A stretch of 64,000 nt of DNA from Serripes groenlandicus (GCA_031761405.1 JASEVX010000003.1:70430484-70494483), one strand, 5' to 3'; shown: positions 12,640-25,627, numbered from the stretch's first letter. Notes: generated by a model from the letters alone, not told the origin. Made by a program: numbers and translations.

Positions 12640-15600
12640 AACTGGAAGTATTGCGTCAGAAAAAGGACAGACGGATGGACGACGGACAGAGCGTGATCTT
12701 ATTAGATAACCTTGTGCCTTGATCTTAAATACTTTTACTTATCAAATAAAATCACTTCTTCTGATATATATATATATGAGCTGTGTTCCAAGAAAAACTC
12801 AGAAACTCTCTTCACTTATCAGCAAACAGTGCACAGTTGGATAAAACTACACAGATGTGTATTTTTATCTAGATCCACATTGGTGCAAAATGACCTGTGG
12901 TGGATTTTCCTCCAAATTGACTAATGAAACAAATATAATTAGGGGACAAAACCATACATGAAATCATGTTTAGCAAATAGCAAACAAACAAAACATAATA
13001 TTTCGATTCATTTATTATATTATAATAAATTGTCATAAAAAACAAAACTACAATATTTTCAAAAGTCATCCGCTGCAATTAAATTCAAATAAAAGTACAA
13101 TATCAACACATATTTACTTTTAAAATAATTGTTTTAGTTTCTACTCATATAAACAATTTATATATGTTAACTCTTCATACTTGACAGACGCCATTTGAAA
13201 ACATTGTGGTAAAAGGACAAATAGCTCATAATGAGCAATTTCTCATTTTGTGACAATCTTTTCGTTCTAATCAATAATTATCTTTCTATTGATAGAGATT
13301 TTCTATATTTTTTCCAAGGACATATGGAAGAAGTGTGCCCCTAAGTGTCATACTGCCAAAGTTTAAACATCTCTATTGAAAAGAGTTGCTAACATTATGA
13401 CAAAAGTGGAAGTTACTCAACTTGAGTAATTTCTCCTTTTGCGATTATTTGTTCAAAAATCCTCTGCTGCAAAGGTATCAGAAACGACTGTGCGAGGGAA
13501 ATACTTAACAATATTGTTGCAAAGTGAGAAAGTCATCTGTTCTGCTTTGGAAGACAGAAACGTTTGACTCTAACAGGGTAGGGTGGAATTGGCATTGATC
13601 ATAATATGATTTTGACATAAATAGTCCACAGTCATATCTGATCATTAATACGATCCAAACCCATAACGATTTTCATCAACAGTATTCGCAATAATTAAAG
13701 AAAGTTCACAGTTGTCACAATTCAACTGTTTTGAAAGATGATCTAACTCGACAATCCTTTGATCCGAAAGTACACGAGATTCACTGAGACATTCAGTTGT
13801 CATTTTTATCTCGATTTCCATAATCTATTTTCGGATTGGAATATTTTATCCTTTCCGATTGGATATCATACTTACTTTTACGCTTAATAGACATGAAAGT
13901 GCCCTGTTTCGTTCAGGCCTTTTCCGTGGATGCCATTTTGCATGATCAATGATACAATGCGCGTTTTGTTTCCATTATCACCGTTTGTCAGAAGACCATA
14001 ACACTTTTAAACCGGTGTATACGTAATATATACATTTAGCCTGAGAACAAAAACTGTCCCAATTGTCTTTAAATAAAAAAACCTGATATACAGGAACAAT
14101 ACAATATTTCGTTGTAATTCAATCAAATGAGTGAATGAGATGTAAAACGAATTGTGATTAACTCTTGCTTACATATAACTCCACATATCATCAAGCACAT
14201 TTAAGCTTTGAATACGTAGATAATATCGTCACAGAAGAATTTCATGAGTTTAAACCGCTATATATATAAATTATTATGACGTTACATGAAAATGGGACCC
14301 CTGGCACAAAGATTGATTTTTTGTAAAGGCATCAATGCCATATATATATATTTAGCACAAATGTCGAGTTCAGATCAAAAACAATAACATTTAAGTTAAA
14401 CCCAATTACCTCGCTGCGTAGTATAATGGATCTGACGACACTGCGTAAAACTAGCTTTGTTTGGTGAAATATGTATACACGCCAGGTTCATGATCCAGAA
14501 GACCTATGATTGAAACCATTACACTCCGAAGTTCTTCTCTTTGCTCAGAAGTGAACTCCATGCTCGAATTCTGGAATTAATTTGCTTCTAATCAATCATA
14601 TTCTTGAACGCTTATTCTGAGCACTGACTAAACTTGTGTAGCTTTGGAGTAAAAGAATGGTAAAGTGCCACGTTGGTACTGTTTGAGGTTGTATACGCCC
14701 CATGGTTATGTTGAGTTGGATATCAGACGTTGGATATCAGACGTTGGATATCAGACGTTGATTAGTTAGGTCGACAAAATTCACGTGCTGTTTACTCTTA
14801 TAATCAATAACTGGATACGAAAGGCTTTTCAAATTCGTCATGTCGAAATATAAATAGATGACTTGATCAAAATTAGCTGTAATCTACAATGTGTTTTGAT
14901 TTATTAGTAAAACGCCGATTTAACTTTGTTTCAGTTATATATAAGCGACACAACACTTACACTCATATGTGGTAAACCATCACCGGACTATAGCATGTGC
15001 CGTACCTCAAGTGAACTCAAACATGACCACCGCCAGCGATGATCTAACCCGTCTTAAATAACCAACGTATTCCACTCGGCCACAAACTCAACCAACAGTA
15101 GAGTTGTCTTGATACGTGCAGAAAACCATCAAGTATCACAGTCATAACACTGTGTGATATTTGTTTTCCATATCTTATTTCACTCTTGAGCGAACACAGC
15201 ATATTGAGACCGAGCTGTGCTGGCTTTTTCGTACCTTATGCCACAAACATTACCCGACATGCCATCGATAAAGAATCGGGCAAGCTTTCAATATCCTCCT
15301 GCATTTACAATCGCCACAAATACCTGTATATAAGAGAAAAATATTTATCTTGATAACAAGGATATGACGCCTACAACCTGTTCAAATCATATCATAATCT
15401 TCGCTACGAGTTATTTAGAAGTCAGTTGTTTGATATTGTTTGAACAATTTGTTTATTTGTTTAGTGAGCTGTGATTTCAATTTCTCTTTTCCTGAATAGA
15501 ATCAACCTATCTTGCAAATAAACTGGATTATAAACCTAATCTGCTAAAAGAATGAGAGATAGTTTACAATAAGGTTCATTTTAGCCTGACGCGATACCGT

Positions 15601-17245
15601 ATCCTGAGACCTTTCTGAAAACAAAATATGGATATTACTCCTTGGTTGATATACACGTTTTGAACTCTTCCAATTTGTTGAAATCAGCACGAAAGAACAG
15701 ACATTCCGGACAAATAAACACTGACTAACCGATAGGAAAGTTAAATCCACTCAAACATACAACAACTCTCTAACAGACGACTTTGAAAACGTTTGCGTAT
15801 TCAGTAGGGAGAACAAAAGGAGAATTTGCCTTTAATAATTAATGTCTCATTGTGCAACAATAGTCTGCTGCAGATGCATGAAAATACGTCTGTAAATAGA
15901 TAAAGCTCGCGATGAAAACATTTAAGATATTTATAGAATCGGAAGTATGATTTTGATGAATAGTTGAATTCATGTTTGAAAACGAGAAAGTATTCGTGTT
16001 TAGCTATTAACTTCTCACACAATGCTTACAAAAGTCGTCTGCTTCAGAGGGTCAAAGGGGGTATATGCTTGGAAAATAATGAACTGCAGATTCTCCAACA
16101 GACGGTTGTATCATGAAGGAAAAAGTTAATGCAGTTCGAAAGAAATGTATCAACTAATATCTTATGTCGCGTTTCTTGTATGCCATCTGACGTATTCTGA
16201 ATGACCTTTGTTTGATATTATCTGTGTTGGGTTGATAGTTGAAATTGATTTACCCTTTCTCACATGCAGAAGCTTACCATTGTAGCAAAAGGATAAATTG
16301 CTCACAATAAGCAATTTCCCTACTTGAAATGATTATTTCGACTCTATTCAAACATTCTACTCTCATATATTGAGTGCTTCTTTATTTATGCATATCTATT
16401 TGCAAAGTCGTCTGCTTCAGATGTGTTGTATGTTGGACAGATACTATAAAAGATACTTTTGTTGACTTTGTTAAAACAAATGAATTGTTGGATAGTTGCT
16501 CTTGTAGTGTATGCTTTGCAGTTCACTATCAATATCCTAAAGGAAAAGGCATACATTCAGTGAACATATTTTGTTATAGTATTCTACATCAAGAACAGAC
16601 TCATCACATGGTAATTGTTCTTAATAAACTTTGTTTTAGACTTTGTTGTTGGATAAAAAGTTGAAATATTAAACACTTTCTCACATGCAGAGGCTTCTGA
16701 CGCCTGTGACGTCTCTTGAAATCATTATGGCAAAAGAAAAAATGAAAATGATTGTTCAAAATAAGCTATTTTTCTATTTGCCACAATGATTTCCACACTA
16801 TTCAAATTATAATTAAATTCAAAGAGAATTTCAATTTTTTAAAAGATTGATTGCGTGTGGTAAACGGTTAAAGATATGTATGTTTGACATTAAAACAAAT
16901 GACAGATATGTACATGTATGCGGTATGCCCCTTTTCGCAAATAGAATATGTCTATTTCGGTTCTAATGTAACTAGTTTCACATTACATACAAGGACAATA
17001 AATGAACATAGACGATTCTTTCATAACAAGTGTATACATACTGCATAATTGAATTTCTGTTCTATCCGGATATATAATTTTGGGCACCTACATTCTGCTG
17101 AGAGAGTATTGATTTTTTCCAAGGTGCATGTATTTGCTTCTGCAAGAAACGAAAGCAAACGGTTTATTTTGTTGTTCTATAGACCGAACATTGAATATGC
17201 TAGATTATTTTGCAAAGATGTCTTTATTGTATATTATTGAATGAA
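12640..17245. repeat. gene-free stretch with several copies of a dispersed palindromic repeat
   Basis: Palindromic segments such as aatagctcataatgagcaat (about 13217), ggaagttactcaacttgagt (about 13408), attgctcacaataagcaat (about 16295) and caaaataagctatttttc (about 16757) recur with boxes resembling AAAGTCGTCTGCTTCAGATG (16029, 16394, degenerate at 13066 and 13452). No coding exon was supported. A triple ggatatcagacgtt lies at 14718-14760. Confidence 0.5.
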
Positions 17246-17250
17246 GAGTA

Positions 17251-17310
17251 AGTCTCAACAGCATTTTCACAAAACAACAAACACCTATTTTGCATTGTGC
17301 GACCCATATA
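17251..17310. repeat. 60-bp direct repeat, outer copy
   Basis: Identical over 60 bp to 17966-18025 (starts agtctcaacagcattttcac, ends gcgacccatata). The inner copy lies 83 bp past the stop codon of the DIRS recombinase frame, so the pair may be split direct repeats of that element. Confidence 0.8.
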
Positions 17311-17965
17311 AATGTTGCGGTTAACGTACAAGTTGACATACAAAAATAAAATATTTTCAGCGATGTCATTAGTAATAAACGAATCTTATTAATGTACTAT
17401 CTCTAAAGAGACTTTGAATATTCAATTCAAACATGCAGCAATGAAGTCGGTGTCCTTTCAGAACAAAACCGTACATGAAAATAAAGATAAACAATTCCTT
17501 ATGTTTTCGGACAACAGCTTCTTAAACCGACTATGATTGCGTATTTCTGTAACAGAATACGAGCCGCCCACGAACAACCCCCTCTTAATAAAGGAGGAAA
17601 CGTGTTCCCGTAGCTATGCTCTGACTATTCCTCGAAATACTGAATAACTGTGATCTTACATGCATGCATACCTATTTTCTAATTAACATGTTTTCAACAT
17701 TAGTTTCGTCATATCACGGCGATAGTCTTGATTCACATAATATGTCCTTATAAGCAATATATAACTTGATCATGTATAATACTTTTCATTTCCAAATTTG
17801 AACTTTAAGTGAATTAAAGTTAACCGTCTCGTGGTCTGCGTAGAACTGACTATTATTATCACAAATAGCCTCCAATCACGTGACACAGACTGGTCAAACC
17901 AGTTTTGTATACAAACCTGTTGAGACAATTGTTCTCCTCCATACGTTGTACCGCGGAGAACGGAC

Positions 17966-18025
17966 AGTCTCAACAGCATTTTCACAAAACAACAAACACC
18001 TATTTTGCATTGTGCGACCCATATA
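17966..18025. repeat. 60-bp direct repeat, inner copy
   Basis: Identical partner of 17251-17310; the flanks differ immediately on both sides. Located between the end of the DIRS-like coding region (18108) and the outer copy. Confidence 0.8.
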
Positions 18026-18107
18026 GAAATACAAAGTTTGAGAGTTGCGATTCCAATTTGGAAATGTACAATCAACACAATTTATACACACAAACATATA
18101 TAATCCA

Positions 18108-18780
18108 TTATAACTTTAATTGTTTAGTAATCATCAGTCTCCTTTCGATAGAGTCTACCATGTAACCTTCGTTGGCTTTATCGGTCTTCAACTGACCGTG
18201 TCTTTTAATACATCAGATATGGCGATGGCATTAGCAGCTCCAGTAGCTCAAGTAGCCCTCAAGCTATGCGTACTCAAGTTCAAACTTGGAGCAACCAACT
18301 TTAATTTAGACGAAATGCATTCTCTAACTCGTGCTACTTAATTTTGTGTTAGTTTTAGTAATGTTTGATACAGCCTTAGCTCTATAGCATGGTCTAAATA
18401 AGAAGTCGGTATACGTAATCGACAACCCAGCTGTTTTCATGTACTTCTGTAGCATATCATACGGACAAGCAACTGAATTCCCTTCACGGTAAACATCTTA
18501 TTAAATGATCATCATAAAATGTAATGTCTGAACAACATAAAGAGCTTAGCTCGTTGAAAAGCATAAAGCCTGCATAACCTATTAGCATAATGGCTAAATT
18601 GCTTAAGGTTATTACATCATTTGAATCAGAAAAAGATCCGCATAGTGTCTGTAACATGTCCGCATCAATCACGTCCTCCTTATGAGCTGGACCAGATCGT
18701 AAACGTCTAGCGGAATACAATAAGTGTTTAACCGCCATCTGGTTCTTAATAGTGGACTTTAAGTCAATACCTGTCAACAA
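18108..18780 (-). pseudogene. tyrosine recombinase domain of the DIRS-like element
   Basis: The N-terminal part reads AIMLIGYAGFMLFNELSSL. Families of this type carry Arg in the GF-x-R-x-x-EL position, here Leu (codon CTT), so the first catalytic Arg is lost. Further on come the HSLRA box (about 18240-18260) and the C-terminal GYMVDSIERRLMI with the nucleophile Tyr and a terminal TAA at 18108. At least one frameshift and stops lie between about 18330 and 18490. Confidence 0.8.
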
Positions 18781-19184
18781 GAAAATGAATGTAAGCTCAT
18801 TGCTTAATATGCGATAATTAATATCAATGATTTTCAGTCGACTTCATTTAAATCGATCTTGAGGGCTTACACATAAAACGGCATTGGAACTGACGAGAAA
18901 ACGCCGTTATTTCCTTTTCCAATATAAATAAGCCCGATTTTTGGTAGTTGCTTTACCTATATAATCCACTGTTTGAAATACCCTCCGTCACTTAATAAAC
19001 ACGGCCAAAAAGGCGCTAACTGCCAAATAGGCGCAATAAGCGTACAGCTTGCTTGCTCATTCTCTATTTTGCTCAAACATTCTAATGCCAATTTTGGCGG
19101 AGGTACTAACCAGTTTTCATTTCGCCATTCCTGCTTAAAAGCATCTATACCTTTCATACCTGGAACCCACCATCTCGGGTTGAA

Positions 19185-20279
19185 ACGAGGGCAATGATTA
19201 TTGAAATGCGTCGATAACCTTTCATCAGTATGTCTTCCCCATGCACTGTCTAAATAACTGAATCAACTTTCAGATATTGACCAATTATCACTATCGTGAC
19301 ATTTGCTCAAATAGTCCGACAATTCATTCATTTCTCCAGCAATCTATTCCGGACTTATTCGAATATTGTTTTTCTCGCAAATACCATTGATATTCAAAGC
19401 AATCTTCTGAATATCATTTCTCTACTACCATTCAACAAAATGGATTTCACATTGTTGTTATCGTAAAGCACTTTGGCATATGTTTCTCAAAAACCCAGCT
19501 TTACTTCTCATAAAGCGATTAGCCGCTTCCGCCTCATGCCAGGTGGAACTGTTACCTTGTTCCTCTGGAAGCATCTTCTCACATTTAATAATACTTCTGA
19601 TTGTGCGACTAGCTGTGAATCTGAACCTTCACCCACTTCCGGGGGTGAATCATACGTCAGTTTCCTACCTGACGTAATTCCCAATTCCAGGGATTCGTTA
19701 CCCAATTCCAGGGTTTTGTTAGCCAATTCCGGTGGTATTAACGACGAACCTTCCAAAATAGCACTATCTACATCCGGAGATAGCATTATAGTACCTAAAC
19801 TATTTAACTCGCTTCCCTGAACCATACGTCAGTATCCTACCTGACGTAATTCCCAATTCCAGGGATTCGTTACCAAATTCAAGGGTTTCGTTACCCAATT
19901 TCGGTGATATTAACGACGAACCTTCCGAAATAGCACTATCTACATCCGGAGACAGCATTATAGTACCTAAACTATTTAACTCGCTGTCCTGATACAACGT
20001 ATACACGTCTCTCATCTCTAGATAACCACCGTGTCCAACAGCGCTTGCATCGCAATATACTTGTACATTGCATGTCTCGTTTTCGTTATGCGCCCTACCT
20101 GGAACGTTTATTTTTCTGACATTTTCTTTCCAAAACGTTATTTCGTGTATAGCTGCGTCAGTAACCAGAACTGGCGCATTCCAACTCGCATGATTTATAA
20201 TACAGTTATACATGTCTCTAGTTTTCATTCGAACAACATTTCCGAAAACGTATTGAAGTGAAATCAGTCGTCCTACCAA
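19185..20279 (-). pseudogene. RNase H and distal domain of the DIRS-like element
   Basis: VYCDASAVGHGGYL (about 20015-20060) matches the RNase H core of DIRS elements, preceded by ITFWKENV. Downstream on the minus strand, SAWGRHTDERLSTHFNNH (about 19200-19260) and WLVPPPKLALECL (about 19070-19110) match the conserved region between RNase H and recombinase. The two are separated by a tandemly duplicated linker at 19630-19990. Confidence 0.75.
19630..19990. repeat. about 176-bp tandem duplication inside the DIRS-like element
   Basis: The block from catacgtcagtttcctacct through ctaaactatttaactcgct occurs twice in a row with a few substitutions. Each copy also holds two or three short units based on cccaattccagggattcgtta. 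Confidence 0.88.
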
Positions 20280-20479
20280 GGAAGCAAGTGCTTTAACTTT
20301 AACCGTTTTTAATCTTCTAGTACTTAATTAATACAATAATGACTCAATTGCCTTCTCAATCATAGCGATCCTTTCCTCAATTATAAAAAACTGTACTCTG
20401 ACTGAAATCAAGCACGTAACCTAGTCATCTAAATTTAATAGGTAATCACTGGCATTTTTCTTCCGCTATTAAGAAACCG

Positions 20480-21010
20480 AATTCATAAAAAGTGTCCCTT
20501 ACGAAATTGCTTGACCTCAACGCTTCACCGTAATTGAAATGCCCGCCAATACCATCGTCCAAGAACATTACTATCTTATGTCCTAGGGACCTCAAATACG
20601 TAACGACAACGCTTACAGTTTTCGTAAATATATTACCTGCACTTGCAATACCAAAAGGATCGTATTAAATACGAAATAAGTGTTTTTGCTATACAAAATC
20701 CTAAATATGGTTTATGAACCTCTGAAATATCGATATGTTGATAAGCTCCCTTTAAATCATACGTAAATGCAAATACACCCGCTTTATAAATCGATTGTGC
20801 CACACGGATGTCTTCTAATTTAATTTTAAACAAATGTATGTACTGATTTACATACTACAATATAAAACCAATCTTGGTTTTTCGACTTTGTTATATGCTC
20901 CTGTTAAAGGATTCACAACTTCGGGTAATTTATCTACTTTAGTAATTACTCCCTTTCCCAACAAACTTTCAATTTCATCGTTACAAACGACGGGTTATCC
21001 GTCTGATTTG
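20480..21010 (-). pseudogene. reverse transcriptase of the DIRS-like element
   Basis: Motifs in order on the minus strand: NPLTGAYNK and KPRLVLY (about 20880-20925), FAFTYDLKGAYQHIDI (about 20725-20775), PYLGFCI, and the active-site box FLDDGIGGHFNYGEA (about 20530-20570). Two or more frameshifts lie between them, one at about 20660. Confidence 0.8.
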
Positions 21011-21555
21011 TTATTCTTTAAATGTATACTTGTAAGGTAACTTTTAAAAGGTAATTTATAACCGTTTACTACAACGTCAACTATATACGTACTGTCCGTT
21101 ACTAAACGCCATTTATCAGCGAGAGCTTTCAGTCTCCCAACAGGGGAAATGCAATTTCTTTTCAATGCCTGATTTTCTGAACTAGAAATGATTATAACAG
21201 TTGGCTCATACCCCACAAAAGCATTATAAACATACATGGAACAATCATTAAAATACGCCTTGTTTTCGTCGTTTTTAATACTCATTTTATCATATGATGA
21301 ATTTCCTGGACAATCCTTTCTCCAGTGTCCTGCTTTCCCACACTGAAAGCGCAATCCGGGCCTTTGTACTGGAGCATTACCAACTTGACATATGGCATCA
21401 CCACGATTGGCTGTAACCCTCCTATATGTCCTTGTCATTTTGCTTTTCTTCGCTCTTTCTGCTCTAATTTTCTGATTAGCTCGTGCCTCTGCTTTATACA
21501 TCTTCTTCTCGTATTCCGAGTCTTCAGCCAGCGGGTTCGACTCGTATTCTTTCAC
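20995..21555 (-). pseudogene. zinc-knuckle region upstream of the DIRS reverse transcriptase
   Basis: A 186-codon frame. A zinc-knuckle-like RFQCGKAGHWRKDCPG is encoded at about 21303-21350; its first Cys appears missing (F-x-C only), so it keeps C-x4-H-x4-C. It is preceded by a Lys/Arg-rich charged segment and runs into the start of the RT finger region. The start codon is uncertain. Confidence 0.6.
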
Positions 21556-21612
21556 GACATCTCAACCCAATTCGCTGCTGTCAGCCATCTTAATCAGTTT
21601 CTGTCGATATGA

Positions 21613-22255
21613 CAACATATCTAGCGCTGCGAAGATGAAATAAAAATGAATAAATTTCCATTATGCGTAAATGATAGGTCATATCCGTGTCCTTTATTAC
21701 AAAAACAAACAATAGCTACCCTTGTTACATTAATTACCAATACATCCGAGTAAGTCATTGAAAACATTTAATTGTCTATCAATCCATCCAAATGACCACA
21801 CCCCAAATTAATTAATGCATATGAACATATCTGTTTATATACAAGGCATAACTTGCCTATAACGGTGATGTGTATACAGCATGTATATGACCACGCCTTT
21901 ATTTACGTTTAAACAATGATGAAATAAAGCATATTCAATTTGCAAATCTTCGATAGTGCCTCTACAACGTTCTAAACTAGCATTTGCTTTTTATTTTCAA
22001 GAGCACTCTACTATTTGCTTCAAATTGTTCTTTATTACTTTTCTTTTTGGTTGGTCTTGTTGAAACAGACTAGAAACTCTTGTTAACAGCGAATAATTAT
22101 TTGTGTTCACTTATCTTGTCAAACAGTGTTCCAATTTCTTGCAACACTGTCTGTCTGCTTGTCTAAAAGCTCTCCTTTACTGTATCCCGGATAATTCTTG
22201 CTACTTCTTCATCCATATCTAAACACCGAAATTAATTTCAAAGTAAGACCGAAGT
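21613..22255. other. intergenic, nothing recognised
   Basis: AT-rich. The expected 5' terminal repeat of the DIRS-like element should lie here, but I found no match to 17251-18025 by eye. Confidence 0.35.
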
Positions 22256-23690
22256 GAAAGTAACTGTAAAATCATATATCCTTTGCACAAATAGTTTAAC
22301 AGTTTAGGTCGCAATTTCATTTTTAAAATATATGATAAGAAGGAGGACGAAGAACTTACAATAATATTTCCCTAGTCTGAACCAATTTAATTAAAATTGC
22401 ACATACTTAAACTCCAAAATGATATGTTTTTTATGCGTCGGTTATATCCTTTCTTGAATGGGATCTGAAATATAAACAGATTACTTCTTAATTAATTTAA
22501 TTTGTTATTCATTAAGTTTGAAATACGAATGCAATTAAATTCACCTCTGACCAGTATACACACGCCTTGGTTGTATAGTGGTACAGCGCCTGCCTCAATT
22601 GCGAGAGGTCTAAGATTCGGTCTCCAAAAGAGTCATAAAGTACTAAACACTTTTAAATGTAAGTAATGATGTTCCCTCCTTGGCGCTCAGGATCGCCTTG
22701 GTATAACTGAACAAAGGTGGTAAGCGTCGTAAAACATCATACAAACAAGCCAGTATATACTTGATAACGTGATTGGTTGGTCCATCCCCGCTTATGCAAA
22801 AAGGAGACAGAAGTATAATTAATTAAAGTTAGTAACGCCCATCTGTGAAAGCTTAATAGCGCACTTAATTAAACAGAATAATGGTTTAATACCAGGTCCG
22901 AACATATTATATAATCGTGATAGAAAGATAGATTTTTTTACTCATACAAATACATGTATCTCGTCATTTCCATACATTGACATAAACATCAAATAATATT
23001 CCGAAATAACTTGAAGTTTCTTGATTTAAGTAAAGCCCAAACAGAGCTTTTACTCAATAAAAAACATAAAAAATGACCTTTAGCATGAATAAAAACAAAT
23101 GTTGAAAGAGACATTTTATTCTATACTGTCAATCACTGACATATATTACTTCAAGGGTCATCTAACTCATATGATCTGAAGCTAATTGTACTTATTGTAT
23201 GTGTGTAATTGATATTTAGGAATATAACATGTATGTGAACCACCATGTTCTCTCCCAATTAGCACAAACGCACGATATCTTATTGTAATAGAGGCATGTG
23301 TTCATTTTCCTCTACACAAAAAGGTATAGTAAACTTGACACTTTACGCCTTATTGGCTTCCGCTGTTATTTTTACAATATTGCAAGCAAAAGCGGATTAT
23401 ATCTATACAACGCAATGCAAATAGAAATATACTAAACTAATTATCGGGTTTAAAAGATTTCGAAATGTTCATACAATGTATATTTATAGATCTCTGTTAA
23501 CCGCCATGTTTTCAATAAACACGAACGATCGATAACCTATTCAAAAGATCTAGTGTTCAGTGACGGAATATGTCACATGAGAGCGAGAAATCAATGTGAA
23601 ATAGGAATAAGAAAATAAATGGAGTTCGTGTTTTGCCGTTAGTTCCCAGGTAAATGGAATTGTTTTCTTTCCTATAAGCGTACTTTAAAA
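22256..23690 (+). repeat. segmental duplication, copy A
   Basis: Blocks 22256-22920, 22945-23035, 23330-23540 and 23558-23690 correspond to 50240-50885, 51873-51985, 50957-51165 and 52155-52265. The second and third blocks are swapped in order between copies. Copy A holds about 290 bp (23040-23325) not seen in copy B. Confidence 0.8.
22562..22750 (+). mobile_element. tRNA-derived SINE
   Basis: An A-box-like ttgtatagtggtacagcgcc and a degenerate B box (taagattcggtctcc) are followed by the family's 3' end gtcgtaaaacatcataca. It is shared with 50532-50730 as part of the segmental duplication. Confidence 0.7.
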
Positions 23691-23699
23691 ACGAAACTA

Positions 23700-24195
23700 A
23701 GATTGCTAGCCACACAGTTATAATCGATCTTTTAAATCACTTGAGCTGAAGGCTGAACGAGATATATAATGATCACCTTTGTCCAACGTCTGTGCGTCTG
23801 TCGTATTCCGGTCCGAATATAACTTTTAGCCGCAAACGGCATCTCCTTCTAGACCATTGTTCCAATTCCTACACAGGCTTGAACCTTTTCAGAGAAATTT
23901 TTCAAAGATTTAAGTTTCTTTGTAACGTTTGTATTAGTTGATACACATTGATTATATTGATACTATATGTATATGTGTGTTTGCCCTGCTTTATGGAGAC
24001 TAAATATTTCTATTTCTATTGTCATTAATTTGTAATAAATCGTTGTCAAAGACACGAGTTGAGGCATAAGCGGGTCACAGCATGATATAACAAGAAAGTA
24101 CCAGTTTAAACTGTGTATATATACAATTAAAGAAGATAAGGCAAATCTGCATGACATTAATTTGTTGCTATGTTGTTCTAATTGCTACACACATT
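23700..24195. other. intergenic, nothing recognised
   Basis: No domain or repeat was recognised; short frames only. Confidence 0.35.
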
Positions 24196-24200
24196 TCAAA

Positions 24201-25115
24201 ACAAGAGCTGTCGAAGGACAGCGCGCTCGACTATTCCACCGCTTATTAGTTACTGAGATATGGACTGAGTCACTCTAATGTAGTTGCATGCAAAACTTTA
24301 ACTAAATTTCTAGGTAAAAAGGGATATCATTTGCAATTCATACTGGATAGAGTTATCATACTTAATTGTTTACATAGGTGTGATGGTTGGGAATGGTTGT
24401 ATAAAGGTGCAATGCAATGCATCAAGTAGCTACTAAGATATGGCCTTTTAATGAAGTTGCACGCACAACTTTAACAAGAATTTCTAAGTAAAAAGAGTAC
24501 CATAACTTGCATAAAATGCAGAAATAAAGTTATCTAACTTAATTGATAATCTACATAGGTGTGATAGTTGTGTAGGGTTGTATACAGTTTCAATGTACTG
24601 CATCAAGTAGATACTCAGATATGGACTCATAATTTAGTTGCATGAAAAACTTTAACCAAACTTCTAAATAATAAAATGTCATAATTTGCATTAAATGCAG
24701 AATAGATTATCAAACTTGATTATTTCCATAGGAGTGGTATTTGTGAAAGCAAGTCTCTATCTAATGCATCAAGTAGATACTGGATAATGACTTTTAATTT
24801 AGTTGCACACACAACTTTAACCTGAATGTCTAAGCTAAAAAGGGCCAAACTTGCATAAAATACAGGATAGAGTTATCTAACTTGATAATATACATAGGTG
24901 TGATAGATGGGTAGGGTTGTATATGGACTCTTAATTTAGCTGCATGCAAACTTTAACCAGAAGTTAAAAAATGTTAAATTTGCTTTAAATGCAGGATAGA
25001 AAATCAGACTTGGTTATTGACATAGGTGTGGTAGTTGGAAAGCATTGTAGAATGTTTCTATGTAATGCACCAAGCAACTACTGATATATGGACTGTTAAT
25101 TTAGTTGCACTAATT
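24201..25115 (-). mobile_element. tandem-core non-autonomous element with terminal hairpin (pearl/Helentron-like)
   Basis: About six degenerate units of 135-180 bp are anchored by tagttgcatgcaaaacttta (24279, 24454, 24634, 24799, 24935, 25099). One end carries a perfect hairpin, stem gctgtc/gacagc with loop gaag (24207-24222); on the minus strand it is followed by TCTTGT. Tandem core plus terminal hairpin is the layout of bivalve pearl and Helentron-derived elements. Class assignment is inference. Confidence 0.55.
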
Positions 25116-25417
25116 AATAAACCTGATTTTATCAACATTCCATATTTATCTTAGATACATGACAAATATGTGAATAATTGGTTGAATTAAGATGTCTGTG
25201 AAATTATGAAAATAGTACGTACGACACGGGCGGTTCATGGTAGTAACGTGATTCTGACGTCGCGGTTTGTAGCGAAGAATTGGGTTTGAAAACGTGAATT
25301 AATCTTAAATAACAACTATATCAACACAATTTTAGCATCAACTTCGCCAATAGCCATTGCTGAAAGGCATTCCAAAACCACTGTTCACCGAAATAAGTAA
25401 CACATGATGTGTAGCAA

Positions 25418-25627
25418 ATGACAAATCGTATGATTGAAAACGACTCTGGAATCGTTTCTTTCAATGTTAGAACTGGCTCTCTTGCTAGTGACACTAGTTT
25501 CCCAATGAATCCTCTAACCAAGCATGAACACGTTACTACCATGGCCCGCCCTTTGGAAAAGTCGTCGTCTGTACATTATTCAAGATACGTCCGGATGTGG
25601 TACATGATTACCTTGCCTATCACAAGT
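25418..25627 (+). other. candidate exon of unknown gene, possible receptor N-terminus
   Basis: An open frame runs from ATG 25418 to a gtacgt donor after about 70 codons and ends YVRMWYMITLPITS, which could be the start of a first transmembrane helix after a polar N-terminal tail. No partner exon was found in the window. The opposite strand is also open here, so coding status is doubtful. Confidence 0.2.

Larger units (their letters stand above)
18108..21600 (-). mobile_element. DIRS-like tyrosine-recombinase retrotransposon, decayed
   Basis: Read on the minus strand, domain order is zinc-knuckle region, reverse transcriptase, RNase H, an RNase H-distal linker domain, then tyrosine recombinase ending at 18108. 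This is the order of DIRS/Ngaro-type elements, which integrate as circles through the recombinase rather than an integrase. Several frameshifts and stops break the frames, so the copy is inactive. No canonical LTRs were seen; a 60-bp direct repeat sits past the 3' end. The clade within DIRS was not determined. Confidence 0.85.

Noticed and set aside
18973..19820. Plus-strand frames opposite the DIRS-like element
   Set aside because: Shadows of the minus-strand RNase H and linker region.
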